Origin: CAYUNW01 sp964446235
GTDB lineage: Bacteria; Patescibacteriota; Microgenomatia; 2-02-FULL-39-11
DNA: 64,000 bases
NCBI GenBank assembly: GCA_964446235.1
Contig: CAYUNW010000005.1
Coordinates: 7,116-71,115 of the forward strand
Reading direction: 5' to 3'
Below, one piece after another: positions 15,178 through 25,726 of this stretch. A program made the translations under genes and the position numbers. Numbering within the stretch: position 1 is the stretch's first letter; the number at the start of each line of letters is the position of its first letter. The notes under the pieces are model-generated. The model ran no database searches, had not been told where the DNA came from, and was given only the letters and a program-made list of their open reading frames with translations.

Positions 15178-16233
15178 ATGCGTACCAATAAATACAAAAT
15201 ATGGTTTTTTATTTTCATATTTTTCATATCTGTTTATTGCGGATATTTTTATTACAAAAATAATTTTGTTCCACTCAAAATCCAGCCGCCGAATTTGACA
15301 GGCATAATCCATCTTAAACCCTCGTCTTCTCCAACCCAATTTCTTTTCCAGGAAACGACGATACCATACTTAAGAAATCAGAAGTTTGAAAGCGCGCTGG
15401 AAGAGTTAAAAAAAATATCGGATAACGGTCAATACGAAAACTATCTGACCAGTTACACTTCTGACGGATTGAAAATAAACGCGCTTCTGACAAAACCAAA
15501 AATTGAAAAACCTCAAAATGGTTTTCCGGCAGTTATCTTCATCCATGGTTATATCCCTCCCAAACAATACCAAACGTTATCCAATTATTCCGCTTATGTG
15601 GACTTTCTAGCCAGACGTAACCTAGTTGTATTCAAACTGGACTTGCGCGGGCACGGTGAATCAGAAGGAGAAGCAAGCGGCGCGTACTATTCAGGTGATT
15701 ATATCATCGATATACTCAATGCCTATCAAGCTTTAAAAAATACTGATTTTGTAGATACCGATAAGATATCCCTTTGGGGACACAGCATGGGCGGAAATGT
15801 TGTATTGCGTACGCTTGCGGCAAAACCGGAAATAAAAAAAGGGGTTATCTGGGCCGGAGCGGTTTATACTTATTCTGATATGCAAAAATACAGAATTGCC
15901 GATGCCAGCTACCAGCCACCGCCCGATGATACAAATAGGCAACGAAGAAGAAAACTTCTTTTCGATACATACGGTGAATTTGATCCAAACCACCAATTTT
16001 GGAAAAAAGTACCGGCTACAAATTATCTTGACGGTTTGAATTTCAGTTTGCAACTGCATCATGCTATTAATGATAATGTCGTCAATATCGGATACAGCAG
16101 GGATTTAGCACAGATACTTGATAATTTCGGTATTAAATATGAACTTTTTGAATATCCAAACGGAGGACATAATATTGAAGGAACCAGCTTCTCCCAAGCT
16201 ATGCAAAAAACTGCTGAATTTCTGGCGGAATGA
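15178..16233 (+). CDS. Anchored alpha/beta hydrolase (dienelactone/peptidase-like)
   Basis: The 351 residues begin with a membrane anchor (about 10-24) and a spacer, then an alpha/beta hydrolase domain from about residue 90. IFIHGYIPPKQ near 119-129 provides the oxyanion region. LDLRGHGESEG follows at about 151-161. WGHSMGGNVVL near 202-212 contains the nucleophilic serine. HHAINDNVVN near 298-307 and NGGHNIEG near 333-340 supply the likely acid and histidine. It resembles prolyl-oligopeptidase-like and dienelactone-hydrolase-like esterases and should act outside the membrane. The substrate is unknown. It ends 3 bases before a convergent zinc-ribbon gene. Confidence 0.85.
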   Translation: MRTNKYKIWFFIFIFFISVYCGYFYYKNNFVPLKIQPPNLTGIIHLKPSSSPTQFLFQETTIPYLRNQKFESALEELKKISDNGQYENYLTSYTSDGLKINALLTKPKIEKPQNGFPAVIFIHGYIPPKQYQTLSNYSAYVDFLARRNLVVFKLDLRGHGESEGEASGAYYSGDYIIDILNAYQALKNTDFVDTDKISLWGHSMGGNVVLRTLAAKPEIKKGVIWAGAVYTYSDMQKYRIADASYQPPPDDTNRQRRRKLLFDTYGEFDPNHQFWKKVPATNYLDGLNFSLQLHHAINDNVVNIGYSRDLAQILDNFGIKYELFEYPNGGHNIEGTSFSQAMQKTAEFLAE

Positions 16234-16236
16234 AAT

Positions 16237-16473
16237 TTAATTTGACTTCCTCCATCTGGGTAAATTAGGAAGTAAAGCATCCGCCATTTTTTCTGCTTCC
16301 TCCCTGGACTTACCCATAAGCCGAATAGCAGCATCGATACTACCCTGCCTGACTTCTTCAAAACTCGCTAATTCCCCGGTCAACTGATCCTGACAATATA
16401 TACAATAAATCGGACTTTTTGAAGACGTGCATTTTGCATCCAACGGCATACCGCAACTTTCGCAATTTTGCAT
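16237..16473 (-). CDS. Zinc-ribbon domain protein (PF12674-like)
   Basis: This 78-residue protein starts with a compact zinc ribbon, CESCGMPLDAKC at 4-15 and YCIYCQDQ at 23-30. A helical tail rich in Glu, Arg and Ala follows. The layout matches the 'putative zinc ribbon' family PF12674, small proteins with no proven role that are often annotated as transcription-associated. A clear Shine-Dalgarno GGAGGAG stands just before the ATG on the minus strand. It lies 37 bases after the yibE/F gene on the same strand and may be co-transcribed with it. Confidence 0.8.
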   Translation of the reverse strand: MQNCESCGMPLDAKCTSSKSPIYCIYCQDQLTGELASFEEVRQGSIDAAIRLMGKSREEAEKMADALLPNLPRWRKSN

Positions 16474-16510
16474 AAAAACTCCTCCTTTTTTTTAACTTTT
16501 TCCTTTGAAA

Positions 16511-17639
16511 TTAGAATTTCTTTCTATTCATTAATAAAACTGCTGCAATCAAAGTCGTCACCGGTACAGCCAAAACCAATCCGATGCTTCCAACCAGAGT
16601 CCTGACTATTTCTTCGGCTACAATTTCAAAATTTATGGCCTCGGAAAAAGAACTGGAATTATCGATAAATAAAAGCAGCAAAGGCATAGATGCTCCCATG
16701 TAAACAAGTACTAAAGTATTAATCATTGAAGAAATATGATCTTTACCAACTCTCATAGCTTTCACATAAACTTGACTTACTGATAATCTAATATCGGCTG
16801 TTATAAGCTCCTTAACTATTGACGCTTGCGATATAGTAATATCATCAAGCACTCCCAATACTCCCACAATGATTCCAGCTATCAAAAGACCTTTGATATT
16901 GATGTTGCCTCTGGTCNNNNNNNNNNAATGACGATTCTTCGGAAGCAAATCCGGTTAATTGTGCAGCTTTGGTAAATACGGCGGTTAATACACCAATTAC
17001 CAGAAGAGATATCAACGTTCCCAATATCGCCGATGTCGTTTTCCTGTTTATACCATGCGACAAATAAAAAGTGGCCGGTATGATAAAAATCGATGCAATC
17101 AATACGATAAAAACAGGGTCGCGACCCAAAAGTATCTGCGGTAAGACAAACTTCACTATAATAAAAAAGGATATTGCCATCCCGATAAAGGAACTTATCC
17201 CTCTTACTCCGGCAACTAATACTGACAACACTATAAAAATTGCAAACAAAATCAATAAAGGCTTTCTCCTGACATAATCGGTAATATAAAATAATTCTTT
17301 ACCTTCATTGTCTTGAGAATAATTCACGACCAGCTCATCCCCAATTTTATATTTAGGTGTATTTGTGCTGGGAAGAATACCGGACTGGATAAAAACAATT
17401 TTCCCTGCCAATACCCCTCGTGTTACAAGTGTTTCCAGCTTCTGATATAACTGCTCGTTACCGTCAAAAGTTAGATTTTTCTCCTCCAATATTCTCGTTA
17501 CCTGCACTTCAAGTCTTTCCTGACGGACTTGAATATCCAAAACTGTAGGGTTTTGGGCAAAAATTGAATGAATATGAGTAAAAAACAAAAATAGGAAAAA
17601 AGTGATAAGAAAAAATATTTTATATTTTTTTTGGGCCAT
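16511..17639 (-). CDS. YibE/F family membrane protein, interrupted by scaffold gap
   Basis: Two frames on the minus strand join across the N run at 16917-16926. The first part (17639 to about 16927) has a signal-like N-terminus, a beta-rich extracellular region (about 30-125), then spans around PLLILFAIFIVLSVLVAG. The second part continues with IKGLLIAGIIVGVLGVLDDI and four more spans to the end. This is the order of YibE/F (PF07907) proteins, with LDDITISQA as the family hallmark. The two halves are in different frames because the gap length is nominal, so this is an assembly artefact, not a mutation. Function of the family is unknown; transport is suspected. Confidence 0.85.
16917..16926. 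other. Assembly gap of 10 N
   Basis: Ten ambiguous bases lie inside the YibE/F gene. The reading frames on either side belong to one protein but are not in register across exactly ten bases, so the true gap size differs from ten. Confidence 0.97.
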
Positions 17640-17675
17640 GCAAATGATATTTTATACCAAACAAAAAACCAAGCA

Positions 17676-17702
17676 AAAGCCCCGCTTTTTATGCGGGGCT
17701 TT
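17676..17702 (-). terminator. Rho-independent terminator of groESL
   Basis: A perfect 10-bp stem AAAGCCCCGC/GCGGGGCTTT with a 7-base loop lies 28 bases after the groEL stop on the minus strand. It continues into TTTTGCTTGG and then TTTTTTG. It separates groEL from the yibE/F gene that starts at 17639. Confidence 0.88.
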
Positions 17703-17730
17703 GAAATTTTATACTCTTAAGTTACTTTAT

Positions 17731-19383
<1,653 letters not shown>

Positions 19384-19419
19384 TTATAACCTCCTGATAT
19401 TTAAATCAATTTTTATAAA

Positions 19420-19722
19420 TTATTCTATAACTGCTAGAATGTCTTTTTGTTCAACGAGTAACCATTCTTTGCCTTCCACTTTAATCTCGTTTCCGCCCCA
19501 TTTTTTGTACATTACCTTCTGCCCTTTTTTCACAACCATAGGAACAGTTTTACCGTCTTCGGTAATTCCACCAGGACCTACAGCCATCACCAAACCCATC
19601 TGGGGTTTTTCCTTGGCAGAATCAGGCAAAAGTATACCTGACGGTGTTTTTTGTTCCTCTTCTAGAGGTTTGATTAAAACTGTATCAAATAATGGTTTAA
19701 TGGATGTTGATTTTATCGACAT
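19420..19722 (-). CDS. groS: Co-chaperonin GroES
   Basis: The product is 100 residues with the GroES fold markers. IKPLFDTVLIKPLEEEQKT is at 8-26. GGITEDGKTVPM marks the dome region. GNEIKVEGKEWLLVEQKDIL is at the C-terminus. A longer frame opens at 19797, but the start at 19722 is chosen because an AGGAGGTGG ribosome site lies 5 bases before it, and the promoter and CIRCE operator occupy the region further upstream. GroES caps the GroEL ring. It is the first gene of the operon. Confidence 0.97.
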   Translation of the reverse strand: MSIKSTSIKPLFDTVLIKPLEEEQKTPSGILLPDSAKEKPQMGLVMAVGPGGITEDGKTVPMVVKKGQKVMYKKWGGNEIKVEGKEWLLVEQKDILAVIE

Positions 19723-19743
19723 ATCCACCTCCTTTTCTAAAAT

Positions 19744-19770
19744 TTGGCACTTATCATTAACGAGTGCTAT
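19744..19770. promoter_or_regulatory. CIRCE operator (HrcA site)
   Basis: TTGGCACTT, nine bases, then GAGTGCTAT: this matches the CIRCE consensus TTAGCACTC-N9-GAGTGCTAA at 15 of 18 positions. It lies 21 bases before the groS ATG and touches the -10 box. HrcA bound here would block transcription under non-stress conditions. The hrcA gene itself is not in the window. Confidence 0.88.
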
Positions 19771-19797
19771 TTTATGGCAAGTGTATTTTCTTGTCAA
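19769..19797 (-). promoter_or_regulatory. Sigma-70-type promoter of groESL
   Basis: On the minus strand TTGACA (19797-19792), a 17-base spacer and TAAAAT (19774-19769) form a near-consensus housekeeping promoter. The CIRCE operator overlaps its -10 end, the expected place for HrcA repression. Confidence 0.88.
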
Positions 19798-19807
19798 GAG
19801 GAAAATT

Positions 19808-20014
19808 TCATTTGTTTTCCGGGAGAAAATAATTTTTTATGCTTTGGTCTTGTTTGGGAATAAACAAACGTTTTTCTATACTTTGACCTTTAAACAAATA
19901 ATATAATCCTGTGAGAAAAACTATTGTTAATATCAGTAAATAAAAAACAATAAATAACGGATTTTGGGAAAGCTTTTTGATTCTATCTTCGTTTAATTTA
20001 GGCTGCAATGACAT
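19808..20014 (-). CDS. Small single-pass membrane protein, 68 residues
   Basis: The protein has a basic N-terminal region of about 20 residues, one hydrophobic span (about 21-41, FIVFYLLILTIVFLTGLYYL) and a charged tail that includes KQDQSIKNYF. No family is recognised. It lies 5 bases after the nucleotidyltransferase-like gene that precedes it on the minus strand, so it is probably the last gene of that unit. The groESL promoter begins beyond its stop. Coding is likely from its position and composition, but the role is unknown. Confidence 0.55.
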   Translation of the reverse strand: MSLQPKLNEDRIKKLSQNPLFIVFYLLILTIVFLTGLYYLFKGQSIEKRLFIPKQDQSIKNYFLPENK

Positions 20015-20019
20015 GATTT

Positions 20020-20886
20020 TTAAATTTTCAATCTTTTTAATTTAATATTATAAGCATTTATTATCATGTTTTTATGGTTGAATTTATGGAAACTTAGGGA
20101 ATCCTCTTTAATTTTTTCAACAGTAATTTTTTTTGACATATATTTCAGCTGAAGTTTTTTTAAAAATTTTTCTAAAATAGAATATTTTACGACAGGAAAT
20201 TTTTGCTTTTGAGTTTCTTTGATATTTTTCAAACTGTTTGGTAAATATTTTTTTACCCATAAATTATCTGATAAAAACTTAAGATATGTTCCGTCTTTGT
20301 CCAACAACGGTTTCAGATTGATTACTTCGTTTGCAGTAAAGATATTTCTTTCAATAACCGGCACGCAAAGACTGTCAGTTGTTGTAAACATGTTTAAACA
20401 GATTTTGTCTTTATTGATTTTTCCCTGAGGTTTTCTACGGTAATTAAAAATATCCAGAACCGAAGTCACCAAAAATCTGGTCGTCCATAAACTATTTCTT
20501 TCACAGACAACATAAAAATCAATATCGTCGTTAATGTCCGCGTTATATACACTGACCGCGCCTGATAAAGCTATCAATTTGACGATCGGAAAATTTGTAA
20601 ATATATCGGCTGCTTTTTGAGCTATAGCGAATTTTTGAATATTATATTTTTTTCTTTCAATGCGCTTTTTAACAATCTGAATTCGGTTTTTTAAAAAAAA
20701 ATAATTATCCTTTCTACCGATAATCTTTTTTGACAGTAATTCTGATAAAACAACTTTGATATCCGGATCAGATTTTTGCAATTTATAACCGATAAGCTTG
20801 TCGGTTAATTCTTCGACAGTTAAAGGGAAATCAAAAATATCACTATATGCTAGGGTTTTAACAATTGCTTTTTCAAAAAGAGACAT
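20020..20886 (-). CDS. Nucleotidyltransferase-like protein
   Basis: The protein has 288 residues when started at 20886 (MSLFEKAIVKTLA), one base past the stop of the upstream gene. A start at 20943 would overlap that gene by 56 bases. Residues 10-80 form a helical, winged-helix-like region. After that, IALSGAVSVYNADINDDIDF near 124-143 carries the Gly-Ala/Ser and Asp-x-Asp pattern of the pol-beta-type nucleotidyltransferase fold. The C-terminal half is helical and basic. Minimal nucleotidyltransferases and RNA-modifying enzymes both show this layout. It is downstream of a solute-binding protein in one leftward unit. No specific substrate can be named. Confidence 0.6.
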   Translation of the reverse strand: MSLFEKAIVKTLAYSDIFDFPLTVEELTDKLIGYKLQKSDPDIKVVLSELLSKKIIGRKDNYFFLKNRIQIVKKRIERKKYNIQKFAIAQKAADIFTNFPIVKLIALSGAVSVYNADINDDIDFYVVCERNSLWTTRFLVTSVLDIFNYRRKPQGKINKDKICLNMFTTTDSLCVPVIERNIFTANEVINLKPLLDKDGTYLKFLSDNLWVKKYLPNSLKNIKETQKQKFPVVKYSILEKFLKKLQLKYMSKKITVEKIKEDSLSFHKFNHKNMIINAYNIKLKRLKI

Positions 20887-20887
20887 T

Positions 20888-22495
20888 TTAGTTTGACGAA
20901 GCCAAACCGAATCTGGAATAAATTTCCGCAAAACCGGTATCAATAGTTTTTACAGCTGTTTCTATACTGGTTCCTTGAGAAAGAGAGTTAATAGCATCTT
21001 TGAGATATTTATTCAGAGTAGAATTAATCCCGGTCTCACCGTCAAAAGTCCGGGCTGCCGTATAAAATGATGTCATATTAGGAGCTTCTTCTATAAGCGG
21101 AGCTAAATAAACATGGTTGCTTAAATTCTTGGCTAATTCTTTCCTTGGGAACGGTTCACCAAATAACTCCCTTACTTTTACCTGTTCGTTAAATAATTTT
21201 TGTAAACTGTCCGAACTTGAAAGGAATTTGAGAAATTTGAAAGCCTCTTCTTGGTTTTGACTATTTTTAGACACTCCCTCCACCCAATAGGTTGCCCAAT
21301 GTATCGCCGGACATACAGCAGTTTCGCAAGGTAATTGAGGCACCTGAGCAGTGCGGAAATTGAGAGTTTTGTTCCCCTGAGCAAGAAGAAGTTTGATATC
21401 ATAAGCTGCATAACTTGGGGCAAATACTAAAGCTACTTTTCCATTTGCAAAAGCCACTAGCGAATTTTCCAAAGTATCATCCCAGGAATTATTGGGCAAT
21501 TCGGCAAACTCACGGTAAAATGTCAGAGCGTCCTCGGAACATTTTTGTGACAATTCATCTATACAGGAATAAAGTGACTTTGACAATTTTGTACCGTTTT
21601 GCATCATCATCAATCCTAAAATATCGGAAAAATACTCGATATTTTCGGCCGTCCCCAAAGCAATTGCTGATGTAATTATCTTGTTGTTTTGTTTAACCGT
21701 CAGTTTGGGAACAATTTCCCTAACTTGACTCCAATTTTGGGGAACCGTGACGTTGGCGTTTTTCAGAATATCCTCGTTATAAAACATCAATAAACCGTCA
21801 ATCATTAATGGTATGCCGTAATAGGACTCGTTTACTTTCATATCGGATTGAATTACGGAATAAAACGCATCTTCATACTCCTGATCGGACATAACGGTTT
21901 TCGGAATAGGCGCTATTGCATTTATAAACATAGGTATCCAACTGTTATGAAAGCGAAAAATATCAATATTCTCTCCTCTATCTAGAGCTGACTGAAGTCT
22001 TTCACGATAATCTTTGGGATCCTGTTTAATATAATTTATTTTTACATTCGGATTATTCTTATGATATTCATCTATCAAAGGCCGGTATACCACTTCCTCT
22101 TCCCACAAACCCCAATATGTCAAGGTAACCTCTTTACTATCAGGCTTATGATTCCTTAACCTAGCAATAAACCCGAATAAAGCTACGCCGATAATTATCA
22201 AAATTAAAGCAAACAATGCAAAAATTATGAATTGTTTTTTATTATCGGTAGAATAAGGCGGTGGCGGTTCTACAGGAGGAGGAATATTTTTCTCCGCCAT
22301 ATTTTCTCCTATAGGATTTTGATAAGGTTGTTCTTCCGGAACAAATGGTGTTTGCAGTTTTGATTCCGGTTCTTCGGTATTTTGCTGCTCATTTAAAGCT
22401 TTTTCATAAGCTGATTGGCTATCCGAAGAAAATATTTCTCCTACCTGTCCGGTTTGCTGATTTTGATCTTGATTATTATCTGTGAAATCCGCCAT
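20888..22495 (-). CDS. Membrane-anchored solute-binding protein (SBP family 1)
   Basis: The 535-residue protein has a long Gln/Glu/Pro-rich cytosolic N-terminus (about 1-85) and one membrane span (about 88-112). An extracellular periplasmic-binding-protein domain begins near LTYWGLWEEEVVYRPL and has SWIPMFINAIAPIP, YYGIPLMIDGLLMFYN and WATYWVEGVSKNS in the expected order for sugar-binding proteins of ABC importers. Anchoring by an N-terminal span with a disordered cytosolic tail, instead of a lipid anchor, is unusual. No ABC permease or ATPase is adjacent. It shares a leftward unit with the next two genes and is divergent from vanW with only 31 bases between the starts. Confidence 0.8.
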   Translation of the reverse strand: MADFTDNNQDQNQQTGQVGEIFSSDSQSAYEKALNEQQNTEEPESKLQTPFVPEEQPYQNPIGENMAEKNIPPPVEPPPPYSTDNKKQFIIFALFALILIIIGVALFGFIARLRNHKPDSKEVTLTYWGLWEEEVVYRPLIDEYHKNNPNVKINYIKQDPKDYRERLQSALDRGENIDIFRFHNSWIPMFINAIAPIPKTVMSDQEYEDAFYSVIQSDMKVNESYYGIPLMIDGLLMFYNEDILKNANVTVPQNWSQVREIVPKLTVKQNNKIITSAIALGTAENIEYFSDILGLMMMQNGTKLSKSLYSCIDELSQKCSEDALTFYREFAELPNNSWDDTLENSLVAFANGKVALVFAPSYAAYDIKLLLAQGNKTLNFRTAQVPQLPCETAVCPAIHWATYWVEGVSKNSQNQEEAFKFLKFLSSSDSLQKLFNEQVKVRELFGEPFPRKELAKNLSNHVYLAPLIEEAPNMTSFYTAARTFDGETGINSTLNKYLKDAINSLSQGTSIETAVKTIDTGFAEIYSRFGLASSN

Positions 22496-22526
22496 GCATA
22501 TGTTATGATAACCGCAATCTTAAGTA

Positions 22527-23975
22527 ATGGTCAAGGAAAAACACTCCCAAAAAACCAAAAAAGTCGTTAAATCCCGTTGGGGATTTTATCTTGTTTTTTC
22601 TTTAATTATTTTACCACTATCTTTGGTTTTTTTATTGACTATTTTTTTTGTTTCAGCTTTTTACCATTTTGAAAATAAATTTAAAAGCAGAATTTATCCC
22701 GGCGTTAAAATCGACAATATTCTTTTTGGCGGAGGAACCAAAGAAGATGTTTACAATCATTATTCGAAAATAAGCAAACCTTACAACAACCTGTCCTTAA
22801 CACTAATCCATGAAGATAAAATCGCCACAATCTCCGGGGAAGAACTGGAGATTAAATACGATGCAGGATTAATTTCAGAACAAGCCTACATGATAGGCAG
22901 ATCCGGTCATTTTTTTTCCGATATTTACCAGAAATGGCAAGCAGCCGTAAGCGGTATAAACCTAACATCAATTCTTACTATTAATTCAGAACTGATAGAT
23001 CAGGTATTGGAGCAATTGGGATATCAAATAGATATTCCGTCAAAAGACGCTCTGTTCAAATTTGAAAATAATAAAGTGACAGCTTTTACAGCCTCAAGTA
23101 ACGGAAAAAAACTCAACCAGAACCAGGCAAAAAAAATAATCATGTCAGAAATAAATATGATTGATGAAGTCAAACTGCAAAATAACCAAAACGTAGTGAT
23201 TAATTTACCGGTAGAAACTCTTATCCCGGAAATTACTACAGAAAACTCCAATAATTATGGCATCCGGGAAGAAATCGGAGTGGGAACATCAAAATTCCGG
23301 GGCTCTATCTCTTCAAGAATACACAATATAGCCTTAGCTGCCTCAAAAATTAACGGACAATTAATCCCTCCGGGGAATATTTATTCTTTCAACGATTCTT
23401 TAGGAGACGTATCAGCAGCAACCGGATACCAACCGGCATATATAATAAAAGACGGCAGAACAGTACTTGGCGACGGTGGTGGAGTATGCCAGGTGTCCAC
23501 CACAATTTTTAGAGCAGCATTAAGTGCCGGACTGAAAATAATCGAAAGACATCCTCATTCATACCGAGTCAGCTATTACGAACAGGACTCAGGTCCCGGT
23601 ATAGATGCTACGGTATTCAGCCCGTCATATGATTTGAGATTCGAAAACAACACCGGTCATCATATTCTGATTCAAGCTGAAACAGACAAAGAAAATTATG
23701 CATTAACTTTCCGGTTTTTTGGTACTAAAGACGGCAGAATTGCTGAAATCGGTAAACCGATAATATACTCTCAAAGTTCCCCACCGCCCGATGTATATCA
23801 GGACGATCCGACTCTTCCTGTCGGCGTTGTCAAACAAGTAGATTGGAAAGCATGGGGTGCAAAAGTAGGATTCACATATAAAGTCACCAGAAACGGTGAG
23901 GTGATGTACGACACTCCATTCTATTCCAATTACCAACCATGGCAGGCAGTTTTTTTGAAAGGCACAAAAACTTAA
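22527..23975 (+). CDS. VanW family protein with peptidoglycan-binding-like domains
   Basis: The 482-residue protein has an N-terminal anchor (about 20-45). Two repeats of the YoaR/PG_binding_4-type fold follow (about 55-220), the first starting near YPGVKIDNILFGGGTKEDV. The VanW domain covers about 245-400 and contains SRIHNIALAASKINGQLIPP, FNDSLGDVSAATGY and GDGGGVCQVSTTIFRAAL. VanW proteins are wall-associated with unproven chemistry and are common in monoderm bacteria and CPR. A TATGAT sequence 18 bases upstream may be its -10. It is monocistronic and divergent from the solute-binding gene. Role in envelope maintenance is inferred. Confidence 0.88.
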   Translation: MVKEKHSQKTKKVVKSRWGFYLVFSLIILPLSLVFLLTIFFVSAFYHFENKFKSRIYPGVKIDNILFGGGTKEDVYNHYSKISKPYNNLSLTLIHEDKIATISGEELEIKYDAGLISEQAYMIGRSGHFFSDIYQKWQAAVSGINLTSILTINSELIDQVLEQLGYQIDIPSKDALFKFENNKVTAFTASSNGKKLNQNQAKKIIMSEINMIDEVKLQNNQNVVINLPVETLIPEITTENSNNYGIREEIGVGTSKFRGSISSRIHNIALAASKINGQLIPPGNIYSFNDSLGDVSAATGYQPAYIIKDGRTVLGDGGGVCQVSTTIFRAALSAGLKIIERHPHSYRVSYYEQDSGPGIDATVFSPSYDLRFENNTGHHILIQAETDKENYALTFRFFGTKDGRIAEIGKPIIYSQSSPPPDVYQDDPTLPVGVVKQVDWKAWGAKVGFTYKVTRNGEVMYDTPFYSNYQPWQAVFLKGTKT

Positions 23976-24009
23976 TCAATGATATTAAAAAAAGAATTCA
24001 AATACCCAT

Positions 24010-25680
24010 TTAAATAACCGATTTTTTATATGCTTTTGAAGCCAAATCTGTTTGATTAATCAAATAGAAAAATCTGGCTAATCTATATAAGCTTGTTTTA
24101 TCATTTTCCTCTTCAATTACTTTCCCGGCATAATCTTCAAGTTTTTTCTGATCACTAAGATATAACTTTTGATGTGAGTCTGATAAGGTAAATATCACGC
24201 CGAAACTGTCAAAATATACCAATTTCCAATTTTTATCTTTGGAAATAGCTGACATAAACTTCTGTCCCCAAGGAGTCTGATCGGTGTGGGAATACAAAAC
24301 TGTTCTGATCGCATATCTTTCCGATAATTCTTTAAAAAATATGAAGTTTTCTTGCATTGGTATATATTCTTTTTGAAAAAAATCAGCCGGATAAGCCTCC
24401 GGCCTACCATCAACAAATACCTGAAAATCCGGAAAAAACCTGTAAATTAAATAACTGCCTATATCGAAATTATTCCATATTCTCCCCGGTAATTTATTAT
24501 CCAAAAAAAAGTCAGCCATTTTTTTGGCTCCTATGAATGCCCCAAAGCCGGTTTTGGACATCATGTTATTTTTGAGCTGATAATTATTGGTTAACAACTC
24601 AACTGACTGATATATAAAAAGAGTCAAAAGGACAACGGTCACGATATTGACAGATAATTCTAAAATTGCTTTTTTTTTCGGAATTAATTGCGGTAACTTC
24701 CTATAAACTAGTTCAAAAAATTCGGTTAAAGGATAAAAAAAGGCTAGTGCGAAAAAAGGGGCATGACGGATGCTTATAAGTGTCATTACGGCTGTAACAG
24801 ACAAAATAATTAAATTAAAATATTTTTTTTTAAAAAGTAGATAGGGAATGGAAAACAAAAATAAAAGCAAAAGTAACATAAAAAAAACCATCGGTAGATT
24901 CATTGAAATTTGAGCAATGAAAAAAAACGGTTGGTTTTCGTACACCGAATACCCGTAATTTTTGAAGATCTCAAATGGATATAAAACACCTTCAATACCA
25001 TAAGGATTAATAATCAAAAGCGGAATCATAATTAAAAAAATAATTAAATAGTCTTTTTTATATTTTTTCAGAAAAAGTGTTTCGATAAAAAACGCTGTAT
25101 ATACCAATAACCCAAAAACAAAACTGATATGCAGGTTCAACCAGAGCAAAATAACAAAAGGAAAAATCCATAATATACGGCTTGCTCTTTCCCTTTGACG
25201 ATAAATAATTAAAAGTAAAAGTGAAAACAAGAAATACCCAAAAATTTCCGGCCTGATGAAAGTCCGCCATCTGTAAAAATTAGAAATTAAATATGCTGCA
25301 GCAAATATTGCCGGTAAAGAAAAATTTTTCCAAGCTTTAAAATAAATAAATATAAAAGCACTTAAGGACAAAATGACTTTCAGAATTATCAATCCATTGA
25401 TACCAAAAACTTTGTGAATCAGAAAAAAAACTACTTCACTACCCCAATGGTGATTTATAAAAGCAAACTGGGGAAAAGTGTAGGAAAAAAGATTGGTTCT
25501 GGGTATGTAACCTTTTTCAACAATAATTTTGCCAATAGTCAAATGTCTTCCTAAATCCTGAGTAAAATCAATATCCTGATGAAAAAAAACCAGAAAAAGA
25601 AAAAAAATCGGAATAAGTAATAATACAAATTTAATGAATTTTCCTATAGATAAACGGGAAATTTTTGATTTATTCGGCAT
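24010..25680 (-). CDS. Polytopic membrane protein, GT-C glycosyltransferase-like
   Basis: The 556-residue protein has about ten membrane spans and then an extracytoplasmic C-terminal portion of about 180 residues. The first external loop contains DFTQDLGRHLTIGKIIVEKG with acidic residues, and further on NHHWGSEVVFFLIHKVFG. This is the layout of GT-C type, lipid-linked sugar transferases (PMT/ArnT-like), whose acidic first loop is catalytic. Motifs that would fix the substrate are missing. The tail contains FVDGRPEAYPADFF. It is transcribed alone, leftward, and divergent from the cytidylyltransferase gene. The glycosyltransferase function is a moderate inference. Confidence 0.55.
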   Translation of the reverse strand: MPNKSKISRLSIGKFIKFVLLLIPIFFLFLVFFHQDIDFTQDLGRHLTIGKIIVEKGYIPRTNLFSYTFPQFAFINHHWGSEVVFFLIHKVFGINGLIILKVILSLSAFIFIYFKAWKNFSLPAIFAAAYLISNFYRWRTFIRPEIFGYFLFSLLLLIIYRQRERASRILWIFPFVILLWLNLHISFVFGLLVYTAFFIETLFLKKYKKDYLIIFLIMIPLLIINPYGIEGVLYPFEIFKNYGYSVYENQPFFFIAQISMNLPMVFFMLLLLLFLFSIPYLLFKKKYFNLIILSVTAVMTLISIRHAPFFALAFFYPLTEFFELVYRKLPQLIPKKKAILELSVNIVTVVLLTLFIYQSVELLTNNYQLKNNMMSKTGFGAFIGAKKMADFFLDNKLPGRIWNNFDIGSYLIYRFFPDFQVFVDGRPEAYPADFFQKEYIPMQENFIFFKELSERYAIRTVLYSHTDQTPWGQKFMSAISKDKNWKLVYFDSFGVIFTLSDSHQKLYLSDQKKLEDYAGKVIEEENDKTSLYRLARFFYLINQTDLASKAYKKSVI

Positions 25681-25726
25681 TTCTCTTATAATTTCCTAAA
25701 AGCTTTTCAACAAGTGTATCATTTTT

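Noticed and set aside
15043..15339. Leftward 98-codon frame upstream of the alpha/beta hydrolase
   Set aside because: It overlaps the anchor region of a well-supported gene on the other strand, and has no family features or ribosome site.
16911..16932. Genuine frameshift in YibE/F
   Set aside because: The frame change coincides exactly with the ten N of a scaffold join.
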